The notes below the pieces were generated by a model. That model ran no database searches. It was not told where the DNA came from and saw only the letters and a program-made list of their open reading frames with translations. From the NCBI RefSeq assembly GCF_014205765.1, contig NZ_JACIIZ010000018.1, positions 112,496 to 176,495 of the forward strand: a DNA stretch of 64,000 bases. The letters run 5' to 3'. Positions within the stretch are counted from its first letter, which is position 1; every line of letters starts with the position of its first letter. Source of the stretch: Nitrospirillum iridis. Lineage in GTDB: Bacteria > Pseudomonadota > Alphaproteobacteria > Azospirillales > Azospirillaceae. Of this stretch, positions 30,066-38,287 are shown in pieces. The position numbers and the translations under genes were made by a program.

Positions 30066-31283
30066 TCACGCCGCGTCCGCCAGCACCGTTCGCGGAGTGT
30101 GGCGCAGGGGCAGGGACAGGGTGCGGAAGGTGGCGGCGCGCCATAGCCACTCCAGGGGACCATAACGGTAGTGCCGCAGCCACCAATGGGCCAAGGCGCA
30201 CTGCAGGACGACGAAGGCGATGCCGCTGGCCACGCTGTAGAAGGGCCCCATGTAGCGATAGAGCCCCAGGCCGTAGCCATAGAACAGGGGCACAAAGACC
30301 AGGGCCTGGGTGACATAGCAGGTCAGGCTCATGCGTCCGAAGGACGCGAGCGCCCGTATCGGTGCCAGGGCCTGGATGCGGGGATACAGCAGGACGAAGC
30401 CGCTGGCCCAGACGGCCATCTGCGCCAGGGCGCAATAGGCGCTGGCCAGGTTGGTCACCTCATAGGCTGTCATGGCCGGCAGGCTGGCGCCCTCCGCCAG
30501 GCGCTTCAGGGGATAAAGCACGGCGAAGGCGAGGGCGCCGCTGGCCAGGATGCCTTGCAGCAGGCGCCGATGCTCGGCGGCGCGCTCCAGGATATGGTTG
30601 CGGCCCACCACTAGGCCCACCAGGAACAGGCCCATCATCTGCAGGTAACGGCCGGTTTCGATGGTCCAGAAGGTTCGGGCCAGCACACCTTGCCACAGGT
30701 TGGCCTTCACCACGTCCCAGAAGCCGCCGTGGGCGTAGATGGGCATCAGGCCCTCATACACCGACCAGTGAAAGGGAACGGGCGGGGTGGGGGCGCCGCC
30801 GCTCAGCAGGCCGGCCACCAACCACAGCGTCGGTGGCTGGATCAGCAGCACCGCCGCCAGCGCCAGCAAGGCCCGATCGCCCAGGCGATGCAGCAGCACC
30901 AGGGGCGCCCCCATGACCGCCAGGATGGTCAGGATGTCGCCGCAATAGATCAGGCCGTGCACCCAGCCGATGGCGAACAGCACCGCCAAGCGCCACAGGA
31001 AGCGGGCGTGCGGGTTGCCCTCCCGCCGCGACCAGCTGCCGAGGATCAGCGAAAAACTGATGCCGAACATCAGGGCGAAGATGCCGTAGGCCTTGCCGGC
31101 GAACAGGAAGAAGGCCGCGTCGTGGGCGACGGTGTCGAAAGGTTTCAGCCAAGCCGGCGGGATGGCCGCGTCGCTCAGGAAATCGAAATGCTCGATGGTG
31201 TGCAGCAGGAACAGGCCCACCAGGGCCGTCCCCCGCAAGGCGTCGATGACGGTGATGCGGGTATCCGATCCCGATGTGCTCAT
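30066..31283 (-). CDS. DUF418-domain multipass membrane protein
   Basis: 405 residues from the ATG at 31283; a TTG-started frame to 31313 adds ten unconvincing residues. About ten hydrophobic helices. The start ITVIDALRGTALVGLFLLH and the C-terminal DUF418 block with 'FGRMSLTCYVTQALVFVPLFYGYGLGLY' are diagnostic. DUF418 proteins resemble membrane acyltransferases, but their reaction is unknown. It is 40 bp after the first halogenase gene and in the same direction, so it likely belongs to that [TonB receptor-halogenase] unit. Confidence 0.9.
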   Translation of the reverse strand: MSTSGSDTRITVIDALRGTALVGLFLLHTIEHFDFLSDAAIPPAWLKPFDTVAHDAAFFLFAGKAYGIFALMFGISFSLILGSWSRREGNPHARFLWRLAVLFAIGWVHGLIYCGDILTILAVMGAPLVLLHRLGDRALLALAAVLLIQPPTLWLVAGLLSGGAPTPPVPFHWSVYEGLMPIYAHGGFWDVVKANLWQGVLARTFWTIETGRYLQMMGLFLVGLVVGRNHILERAAEHRRLLQGILASGALAFAVLYPLKRLAEGASLPAMTAYEVTNLASAYCALAQMAVWASGFVLLYPRIQALAPIRALASFGRMSLTCYVTQALVFVPLFYGYGLGLYRYMGPFYSVASGIAFVVLQCALAHWWLRHYRYGPLEWLWRAATFRTLSLPLRHTPRTVLADAA

Positions 31284-31323
31284 ACCCAGGCGCCCCGCCG
31301 TTGTTCTTTTCAATTGCCGGTCG

Positions 31324-32850
31324 TCATGCTGCCACCGGGCGGTCGGCCCGGCAATGGCGGTTGATGAAGTCGCGATGGGTGGGCATGCCCTCGGCCATGC
31401 GCCGGATGGCCTCGCGGATACGGGCCAGGCGGGCCGTCACCTCAGCGTCCGACAGCACGTCGGCGACGGGGTCGTAGGACTGTGGCCAGACACCTTGGCC
31501 CAGGAAAACGGCCAGCCAGCTCGGCTCCACGAACAGTTGATCGTCGAAACGGGCGACGCGGCCGCGGGCCCGGAACAGGTCCATCTTATGGCGCAAGGCC
31601 TCGGGGATGGCCATGGTGCGGCAATAGTTCCACAAGGGGGAATCGTCCCGTTCCACCGCATGGTAATGCAGGATCAGGAAGTCGCGGATTTGTTCGTATT
31701 CGATATTGGTCAGGCGGTTGTACTCATCCACCGTCGCCTGCTCGAAGCCATCGCGGGGCAGCAGCGACACCATGCGGAACAGGCCGCTTTGCACCAGGTG
31801 GATGCTGGTGGATTCCAGCGGCTCCATGAAGCCCGAGGCCAGGCCCAGGGCGACACAGTTCTTGGTCCAGGAGTTCTTGCGGCGGCCGGTGGTGAAGCGC
31901 AACGGGCGGGGATCGGCCAGCGGCTTGCCGTCCAGGTTGGCCAGCAGGGTGGCGGCCGCCTCGTCATCGCTGATGAAGCGGCTGCAATAGACGTAGCCGT
32001 TGCCGATGCGGTGCTGCAGGGGGATGCGCCACTGCCAGCCCGCCGCCCGCGCGGTGGAGCGGGTATAGGGCGTGATCTCCGCCCCGCCTTCGCAGGGCAC
32101 GGCCATGGCGCGGTCGCAGGGCAGCCAGTGGGACCAGTCCTCATACTCGGCTTTCAGCGTCTGCCCGATCAGCAGGCCCCGGAAGCCGGAGCAGTCGACG
32201 AACAGATCGCCGGCCACGCGGGTGCCGTTGTCCAGCAACAGGCTTTCAATGAAGCCGTCGCCGGCGCGCTGGGCCACCTCCACGATCCTGCCCTCCGTGC
32301 GCTTCACGCCATGATGCTCGGCGAAGGTCCGCAGGTACTGGGCATACAGGGCGGCATCGAAATGATAGGCGTAGGCGATGGTCGGACCGCCTGGCCGGGC
32401 GTCCGGCGCCGTCGGCTGGAACTTCCCCATCCGCGCCGCCACGGTGGAGGGGGAATAGTCGCCGATGTCCGACGTGTCCCCCTGGCTGCGCAGGCGCATC
32501 CAATAATGATGGAAGGAAACGGCGTCGATGGTATGGCCGTGGGGGCCGAAGGGATGGAAATAGCGGTGGTTCAGGCGGGTCCAGTCGACGAATTCGATGC
32601 CCAGCTTGAAGGTCGCCTGCGTTTTCCGGACGAAGTCGATCTCATCGATGCCCAGCATGTGGTTCAGGAACTGGATGGGCGGAATGGTGGCTTCGCCCAC
32701 GCCGACGATACCGATCTCTTCCGATTCCACCAGTTCGATAGCGCCGTAGCGGCCCTTCAGCACCCGGGCCAGGACGGCGGCGGCCATCCAGCCGGCGGTG
32801 CCGCCGCCGACGATCACGATCTTGCGTGTGTTGCGCATCGCTTGGGCCAT
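31324..32850 (-). CDS. Flavin-dependent tryptophan-halogenase-like protein 1
   Basis: 508 residues, GGGGAG ribosome site. FAD-binding GGGTAGW (residues 15-21) opens the protein; '[10 protein letters not shown]' follows; Lys82 in ATFKLGIEF aligns with the catalytic Lys of PrnA/RebH; the halogenase signature GWQWRIP (271-277) is complete; and '[12 protein letters not shown]' holds the conserved Glu. So a working FADH2-dependent halogenase is plausible, needing a separate flavin reductase, none of which is nearby. Homologues next to TonB receptors are common in Xanthomonas and Caulobacter relatives, with mostly unknown substrates. It lies 158 bp after TonB receptor 1, with a strong terminator between. 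Confidence 0.92.
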   Translation of the reverse strand: MAQAMRNTRKIVIVGGGTAGWMAAAVLARVLKGRYGAIELVESEEIGIVGVGEATIPPIQFLNHMLGIDEIDFVRKTQATFKLGIEFVDWTRLNHRYFHPFGPHGHTIDAVSFHHYWMRLRSQGDTSDIGDYSPSTVAARMGKFQPTAPDARPGGPTIAYAYHFDAALYAQYLRTFAEHHGVKRTEGRIVEVAQRAGDGFIESLLLDNGTRVAGDLFVDCSGFRGLLIGQTLKAEYEDWSHWLPCDRAMAVPCEGGAEITPYTRSTARAAGWQWRIPLQHRIGNGYVYCSRFISDDEAAATLLANLDGKPLADPRPLRFTTGRRKNSWTKNCVALGLASGFMEPLESTSIHLVQSGLFRMVSLLPRDGFEQATVDEYNRLTNIEYEQIRDFLILHYHAVERDDSPLWNYCRTMAIPEALRHKMDLFRARGRVARFDDQLFVEPSWLAVFLGQGVWPQSYDPVADVLSDAEVTARLARIREAIRRMAEGMPTHRDFINRHCRADRPVAA

Positions 32851-32932
32851 GGCCGTAACTCCCCGACAGCGTAAGGATCGGCGGTCTTGATGCCGCCTGG
32901 TCCACCGTCACCATACGGCAGCGGCGACCGGT

Positions 32933-32980
32933 AAAAAAGAAGGCCCTGCCTTCCCGGCGGTCAGCGGGAAAGACAGGGCC
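32933..32980 (-). terminator. Intrinsic terminator after TonB receptor 1
   Basis: On the minus strand GGCCCTGTCTTTCCCG pairs with CGGGAAGGCAGGGCC (arms 32980-32942), followed by TTCTTTTTT (32941-32933). A complete intrinsic terminator. It sits between the receptor gene and the halogenase gene, so the halogenase would be made only from read-through or an unseen promoter. Confidence 0.88.
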
Positions 32981-33008
32981 GGACTGCGAGACACCCTGCG
33001 GGAAAGCG

Positions 33009-35942
33009 TTACAGGGAGCCGCGGATGACGAAAGCGTAGCGCCGGTCGGCGTCAACCCAGTTGTGGTAGCTGAGCTTGCCCGGGTAACCGACCAGGATAC
33101 GGGTCTGCGCGTCGGTCAGGTTCGCCGCCTCCACGCCCACCTTCAGGTAGCTGTTGACGGTGTAGAAGAATGAGGCGTCCAGCTGACCGTAGTCATCCGA
33201 CCAAGCGGGAATGTTGATGTTCGCCGCTGACGTCGTCAGCAGGTAACGCTGACGCCAGTTGTAGGCCAGGCGGAACTCAAATGGCCCTTTCTGGTAGATG
33301 CCGGCCAGGTTGTAGCTCCACTTCGACATGCCCTCCAGCGGCAGGCTGGTGTTGGCCGGCGCGGCGTTCGTGACCTGGGTGGAGTCGTAGGGGTTGGCCG
33401 CCGCGTTGCGACCGCCCTCGCTCTGCACGAAGGTGATGTTGCCCTGGAAGCCCAGGCCGCTCAGGAAGCCCGGCAGGAAGTCATAGAATTGGGTGTAGCC
33501 GAACTCGAAGCCCTTAACGCTGCCCTGGCCGGCGTTATACGGCTGAACCACCAGCACGTTCTTGGTGACGCCGTTGTTGGTGAATGAGACGTTCTGCGGG
33601 GAGGTGGTGATGAAGTTGAACACGTCCTTGTTGAACACCGCCGCCGTGATGCTGCCCGTGGGGGCAAAGTACCATTCGAGGGAGGTGTCGAACTGGTTGG
33701 ACTGCATGGGCTTCAGGTTCGGATTACCGGCATAGCCCGTCCACTGGTAGACGCAGTTGCCGGTCGCGCCCGACCCCAGGCTCTGGCAGTGGCCGCTGCT
33801 GTCCAACAGGCCCGCCGTAGCGCCGATGTTCAGGGATGGCTGCAGCTGCGAGAAGTCCGGACGGACGATGGATTGCGCGAAGGCGAAGCGCCACTGCAGA
33901 TTGTCTTGCAGCTTCAGGCGCAGGTTCACGCTGGGCAGCACGTCGGTGTAGTTGCGGCCCCCACTGATGACCGTCCGGGCGCCGTTGGCGAACGCGGTAT
34001 CCGATGTGGGCGCCCCGTTGATGTTGCTCAGGGCCACGAAGTTGGCGTTGCCCGACCCCTGCGCATCGGTGTTGACGACACGGAAGCCGACGTTGCCGTC
34101 CAAGGGCTTGTTGCCGCCGAAGAACGGCACGTCATGTTCGAAACGCACCAAGGCATAGCCGGCCGTGGTCTCTTCCGTCTGGGTGTTGATGCCAGCGCCG
34201 CCCCCGTTATAGCTGCTGTAGTCGCCGTTGAAGGGGTTCCAGTTGCCGTAGGAGTCCGCCGCAGACAGCGCCTTCAGCTGGGCCGCGACACCGTTGTAGA
34301 AGCCCTTGCTCAGCGAGGCGTTGGGGATGATGAACTGCGTCGGGACGGTCACGCCGCCGCGATAGAAGTTCTGCAGCGGCCACACGCTGGCCGACGAGGC
34401 GCCGGGCGTGGTCTGGTTCAGCGTCTGGATGCCGTTGGCGCCCCAGCTCTGCACCACACCGCCCCAGTTGTAGTTGGTCTCGCGGGTGATGGACTTGCGG
34501 TCGGTGTGACGGACGCCGAAGCGGAAGGACTTCAGCCAGTCACTGTCCTCGAAGGAGTATTCGGCGTCGAGACGCTCGGCCCACTCATGCGCCTCGTTAT
34601 TGTTATGATAGTCCATCGCCGCGTTGTAATAATAGTTCGCGGGGTTGGAGATGAACGAATTGACCGCCGGAATGCTGATGGTCGGCAGTTCGCTGCCATG
34701 CAGGGTCAGCGTGGCGGCGTTCAGCGGATTGGTCAGCGCCTCGAACACGGTGAAGTCCAGCTGCTTGCTGGTGGCATCGATGTATTGAACGTCGCCGCTG
34801 ATGTTCCAGTTTTTGGTCGGCGTCCACTTCATATGCAAGGAGTAGTCGGACGTGACCGACTCCTTGATGTCATAGCGGCTGTCGATGACGTCAGGGTTGT
34901 TCGTGGTGCCGCCCGCCGTATCGGCGATGGTGCCGGAGATGAAGTTGCCGGCGCTGTCATACTTGAAGCTGGTGCCGGCGGCGGGGCCGTTGCCGGTACC
35001 GGAATCCAGGCCGATGGCGTTCTCCAGCGACTCTTCCGTGGCTTCCGAGCGGATGTACTGCGCCGTGAATTCCAGATCGCTGCTGGGCGCCCATTGCAGG
35101 GCGCCGACGATACCCTTGCGCTCCCGCGTGAATTCGAGGCTGCGGTAGCCGAAGCCGGTGGGAACATAGACGGTCTGGCCAGGGACCAGGTCGGTGCGGG
35201 TCTGGAACGGGTTGACCGACACGGTGTCGGTCCGGCTGGCGAACTTGCCGTCGGCCAGGTCGACCAGCACGCCGATGTCGCCGATCCCCGTCTTCCAGCG
35301 GTCGCTGTACAGGACTGAGCCGGACGGCTTGCCCTTGCCCACCAGGTCGCCATAGCTGTAGTCGGCGGAGTAGGCGAGGATGCGTTCCTCGCTGTCGAAA
35401 GGCAGGCGGGTGCGCAGGTTGATGGTGCCGCCGATGCCGCCTTCGACCAGGTCGGCCGACGGGTTCTTATAGACGTCGACGCCGGCCATCAGTTCGGAGG
35501 GGATGTCGGCGAAGCTCAGCGTCCGGCCGCTCTTGGCCGAAAAGCTGTCGCGACCGTTGAACTCACCGCGCACCCAGCTAAGGCCACGCACCTGGACGCC
35601 GTCACCTTCCACCGAGATGCGGTCGGCGTCGCGCGGGTCGGGTGTACGCTGGATGGTGATACCGGAAATGCGCTGCAGCGCTTCCGTCACGCTGCGGTCG
35701 GGCAGGGCGCCGATGTCCGTGGCGGTGATGGAATCCACCATCTGCTCGGAATTCTGCTTGATGGCCTGCGAGCTTTGAATGCTCTTGCGAAGGCCGGTGA
35801 CGACGATCTCCTGCAAGTCATCATCGGCCGCAGCGGGTGCTGTTTGTGCATATGCGAAAGAGGTGGCGGTCAGCGTGCCAATGGTCAGCGCGGATGCGCC
35901 AACCAGCATGAGATTACGATAGGAGCGTCTGGAGCGACTCAT
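33009..35942 (-). CDS. TonB-dependent receptor 1 (TonB-Xanth-Caul type)
   Basis: 977 residues, signal peptide ending FAYAQTA. A TonB-box-like 'DDDLQEIVVTGLRKS' comes right after, then the plug domain (about 45-200) with 'VTEALQRISGITIQRT', 'VRGLSWVRGEFNGRDSF' and 'LVEGGIGGTINLRTRLPFD', and a 22-strand-size barrel ending RYAFVIRGSL. The last residue is Leu rather than the usual aromatic, though the preceding pattern fits. The subfamily imports oligosaccharides. Two LacI-type boxes upstream tie it to the glycosidase regulon. The upstream leader CAGGGAAGGGAAACGC is shared with receptor 2. Confidence 0.95.
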   Translation of the reverse strand: MSRSRRSYRNLMLVGASALTIGTLTATSFAYAQTAPAAADDDLQEIVVTGLRKSIQSSQAIKQNSEQMVDSITATDIGALPDRSVTEALQRISGITIQRTPDPRDADRISVEGDGVQVRGLSWVRGEFNGRDSFSAKSGRTLSFADIPSELMAGVDVYKNPSADLVEGGIGGTINLRTRLPFDSEERILAYSADYSYGDLVGKGKPSGSVLYSDRWKTGIGDIGVLVDLADGKFASRTDTVSVNPFQTRTDLVPGQTVYVPTGFGYRSLEFTRERKGIVGALQWAPSSDLEFTAQYIRSEATEESLENAIGLDSGTGNGPAAGTSFKYDSAGNFISGTIADTAGGTTNNPDVIDSRYDIKESVTSDYSLHMKWTPTKNWNISGDVQYIDATSKQLDFTVFEALTNPLNAATLTLHGSELPTISIPAVNSFISNPANYYYNAAMDYHNNNEAHEWAERLDAEYSFEDSDWLKSFRFGVRHTDRKSITRETNYNWGGVVQSWGANGIQTLNQTTPGASSASVWPLQNFYRGGVTVPTQFIIPNASLSKGFYNGVAAQLKALSAADSYGNWNPFNGDYSSYNGGGAGINTQTEETTAGYALVRFEHDVPFFGGNKPLDGNVGFRVVNTDAQGSGNANFVALSNINGAPTSDTAFANGARTVISGGRNYTDVLPSVNLRLKLQDNLQWRFAFAQSIVRPDFSQLQPSLNIGATAGLLDSSGHCQSLGSGATGNCVYQWTGYAGNPNLKPMQSNQFDTSLEWYFAPTGSITAAVFNKDVFNFITTSPQNVSFTNNGVTKNVLVVQPYNAGQGSVKGFEFGYTQFYDFLPGFLSGLGFQGNITFVQSEGGRNAAANPYDSTQVTNAAPANTSLPLEGMSKWSYNLAGIYQKGPFEFRLAYNWRQRYLLTTSAANINIPAWSDDYGQLDASFFYTVNSYLKVGVEAANLTDAQTRILVGYPGKLSYHNWVDADRRYAFVIRGSL

Positions 35943-36038
35943 CGCGTTTCCCTTCCCTGATTTATATTATTCCGCCTCAAACCTGCGGCTCTTTTTACCA
36001 AGGCGCCGCTCTACCGCGTCAGCCTGTGGTCATATAAA

Positions 36039-36067
36039 TCCATATGAGACTTCTTGCCGACGTGCAA
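36039..36067 (-). promoter_or_regulatory. Promoter of TonB receptor 1
   Basis: On the minus strand TTGCAC (36067-36062), a 17-bp spacer and TATGGA (36044-36039), with TTTATATGAC just downstream. The same arrangement (TTGCAG, 17 bp, TATGCA, TTTATATGAC) precedes receptor 2. Confidence 0.55.
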
Positions 36068-36075
36068 CCAAAGAA

Positions 36076-36110
36076 TGTTAGCGCTCCCATCAAAAATGGT
36101 AGCGGTCCTT
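36076..36110 (-). promoter_or_regulatory. Tandem LacI-type operators upstream of receptor 1
   Basis: TGTTAGCGCTCCCA (36076-36089) and TGGTAGCGGTCCTT (36097-36110) start 21 bp apart, i.e. two helical turns. The near one ends 8 bp from the -35 box. The second is conserved only in its left half. Confidence 0.6.
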
Positions 36111-36535
36111 TACACAAAGTTAGGAAATTGCAGGTCTATGCAATAATCAAACGCTCCATTGCGTATCGAATATTAAAAAAATGCATGAGAATCTGAGGCA
36201 TAGTGACTGTCCGCGGTGCTCTGGGCGAACCGGGGCCAGAGTGTTGCGCGGATGTCGCTATCCGTGACAAAGAGGGGGCATGGAGCGGCGGCGGGCGGTG
36301 CGCCGGCCGGATGGTGCGCTACGTCCGTAGGTTGGGACTCGAAGCCCGATTTTTCAGACAAGAGCGTGACCGCCCATGCGGTCACGCGGGGCGGATTATC
36401 ATATCAGCGGGCAAGCCTCGCCCTGTCAGGGGGGGCGTGGCGTGCGGGCGATCACGGGCGATGGGCCCGGATGTCGGTCCCGGCTCTCGTCCAGTCCATC
36501 CGCGAGCGGACATAGGCCCGGATGGGGGGGCCGCC

Positions 36536-38158
36536 TTAAATCGACAGGCCCGCCATGCCGCTCAGCAGGCCGGCACGGGCCGGGACCGCTTGCCGTGGGC
36601 GCAGGCCGTGACGATAGATATGGCGGATCAGGTCGCGGTGGGGGGGCAGGGCCGCCAATGCCTGGTCGGTGTTGGCGCGGATGGCGGCGAACTGTTGCCG
36701 GGCCTCGGCCATGTATCGGAAGGCGCTGGCCTTGGCGCCGAGGTCGGTGTGGTACCCCATGCCGTACAGCACGAATTGCCAGCTGGCCTCGCTGAAGGTG
36801 TCGAGGTTCAGATCGAAATCCATCCCCTCGGGCGGGCGGTGGCGCCACCGGTCCAGCAGGTCGTGCAGGGTGTCGGGGATGGTGGCGGCGTCGGCATTGT
36901 CCCGCCAGAAAGCGGTGTCGGTGCGCCGCGTCAGACAATAGTGCAGTTTCAGGAAATCCAGCGACCGCTCATAGCGCTGGCGCATGATGCGGTTGAACTG
37001 CCGCGCCGCCGTGGCCATGTCGCCCGCCCAGGGGAACAGGCTGGTCAGCAGCACCGCCGCCACCTCGATCAGGACGATGCCGGTTGACTCCAAGGGCTCG
37101 AAGAAGCCGCTGGACAGGCCGATGGCCACACAGTTGCGCACCCAGGGTTCCGCCCGGTAGCCGGCCTCGAAACGGAAGGTGCGGGCGGTCTTGTCGCCCG
37201 CCGCCGGACCGATGTGGTCACGCAGGACCTGCTCGGCCCGCGTGTCGTTGGTGTGGTCGGAGGAATAGACGTGGCCGATGCCGCGCCGGCTCTCCAGCCC
37301 GATGTCCCAGGTCCAGCCCGCCTCGTGCGCGGTGGACACGGTATAGCTGGGGATGGGGGCATCCGCCTGGTCATAAGGCACCTGCAGCGCCACCGCCCGA
37401 TCGCAGAACAGCCATTTGCGGCAGGATTGATAGGGCGACTTCAGCGCCTGGCCGATCAACTGGGCGCGAAAGCCGGTGCAGTCGATATAGAGATCGGCGG
37501 TCAACGTGCCGTTTTCCCGCGTGACGACGCCGGCCACGGCGCCCGTCTCATCCAGCGGCACGGCGTCCACCGTGTCCACGATGTGCGTCACCCCCAGATC
37601 GACGGCGACGATGCGCAGCAGGCGGGCGAATTTCACGGCATCGAAATGATAGGCGTAGTTCAAAGGGGCGACATAGTCGTCGTCGCCAGCGCGCTTGGGC
37701 GCACGTGCCGCGTCCGCCACCCGCTTCTGCACGGTCAGCGCCTCATCCAACGGCGTAGTGCCGCCGGCGGCGCCCAGCAGCCAATAGGGCAGCAAATCCA
37801 GGTCCTGGCGGGACACGGCGGACTGGAAGGGATGGAAATAATGGTCGCGGTGGGCCGTGCCGGGCGGGTGCTGCCAATGATCGAAGCGGATGCCCTGCTT
37901 GAAGGTAGCTTCGCTCTCGCGCATGAACACCGACTCATCGATGCCGATGCGGCGCAAGGTGCGCTGGATGCTGGGGAAGGTTCCTTCGCCCACGCCCAGG
38001 ATGCCGATGTCGGCCGATTCCACCAGGGTGATGCGGGCGCCACCCGGCTCGGAGATCGCCAGCGTCCGGGCGAGATAGGCGGCGGCCAGCCAGCCGGCGG
38101 TGCCGCCACCGACGATAAGGACGTTCTTGACCGGGGTCCCGTTGGCGGTGTCGGCCAT
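36536..38158 (-). CDS. Flavin-dependent tryptophan-halogenase-like protein 2
   Basis: 540 residues from the ATG at 38158 (GGAAGGAA upstream; the frame extends to 38218 without family-like residues). GGGTAGW at 17-23, 'ILGVGEGTFPSIQ', Lys87 in ATFKQGIRF and 'FFEPLESTGIVL' match the halogenase family. The flavin-tunnel signature reads GWTWDIG (281-287) in place of GWxWxIP: the final Pro is Gly. That could change activity or leave a non-halogenating flavoprotein. It lies 130 bp after TonB receptor 2 behind a terminator, the same layout as the first module. Its sequence is clearly divergent from halogenase 1, so the modules are old duplicates or separate acquisitions. Confidence 0.9.
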   Translation of the reverse strand: MADTANGTPVKNVLIVGGGTAGWLAAAYLARTLAISEPGGARITLVESADIGILGVGEGTFPSIQRTLRRIGIDESVFMRESEATFKQGIRFDHWQHPPGTAHRDHYFHPFQSAVSRQDLDLLPYWLLGAAGGTTPLDEALTVQKRVADAARAPKRAGDDDYVAPLNYAYHFDAVKFARLLRIVAVDLGVTHIVDTVDAVPLDETGAVAGVVTRENGTLTADLYIDCTGFRAQLIGQALKSPYQSCRKWLFCDRAVALQVPYDQADAPIPSYTVSTAHEAGWTWDIGLESRRGIGHVYSSDHTNDTRAEQVLRDHIGPAAGDKTARTFRFEAGYRAEPWVRNCVAIGLSSGFFEPLESTGIVLIEVAAVLLTSLFPWAGDMATAARQFNRIMRQRYERSLDFLKLHYCLTRRTDTAFWRDNADAATIPDTLHDLLDRWRHRPPEGMDFDLNLDTFSEASWQFVLYGMGYHTDLGAKASAFRYMAEARQQFAAIRANTDQALAALPPHRDLIRHIYRHGLRPRQAVPARAGLLSGMAGLSI

Positions 38159-38222
38159 GGACCAGTTCCTTCCCGACAGGCCGCCCCGCCGGCGGCGCGA
38201 ATTCATCAAGCGTATCAAACAG

Positions 38223-38250
38223 GAAAACCCCGGCCGATAAAAGGCCGGGG
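38223..38250 (-). terminator. Intrinsic terminator after TonB receptor 2
   Basis: Perfect 8-bp stem CCCCGGCC / GGCCGGGG (38228-38235, 38243-38250) with a 7-base loop; the minus-strand transcript continues TTTTCCTG. It separates receptor 2 from halogenase 2. Confidence 0.85.
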
Positions 38251-38287
38251 GTCCCGTGCTCGTTCCACCGATCAGCCGGTGGGCCGA

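Larger units (their letters stand above)
35943..36535. other. Control region of TonB receptor 1 and 3' region of halogenase 2
   Basis: 593 bp without a convincing gene. 35943-36110 is AT-rich and holds the receptor 1 promoter and operators. 36111-36200 is AT-rich with nothing recognised. A strong hairpin GCGTGACCGC-CCAT-GCGGTCACGC (36364-36387) lies about 150 bp after the halogenase 2 stop and could end that transcript. 36388-36535 shows nothing else. Confidence 0.5.

Noticed and set aside
36364..36387. GTGACCGC palindrome considered as another operator
   Set aside because: Its core does not fit the TGnTAnCGnTAnCA pattern and it lies downstream of a gene; a transcript-end hairpin is more likely.
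36203..37087. Plus-strand frame of 294 codons downstream of receptor 1
   Set aside because: Mostly antisense to halogenase 2; the part before 36536 has no ribosome site or motif.
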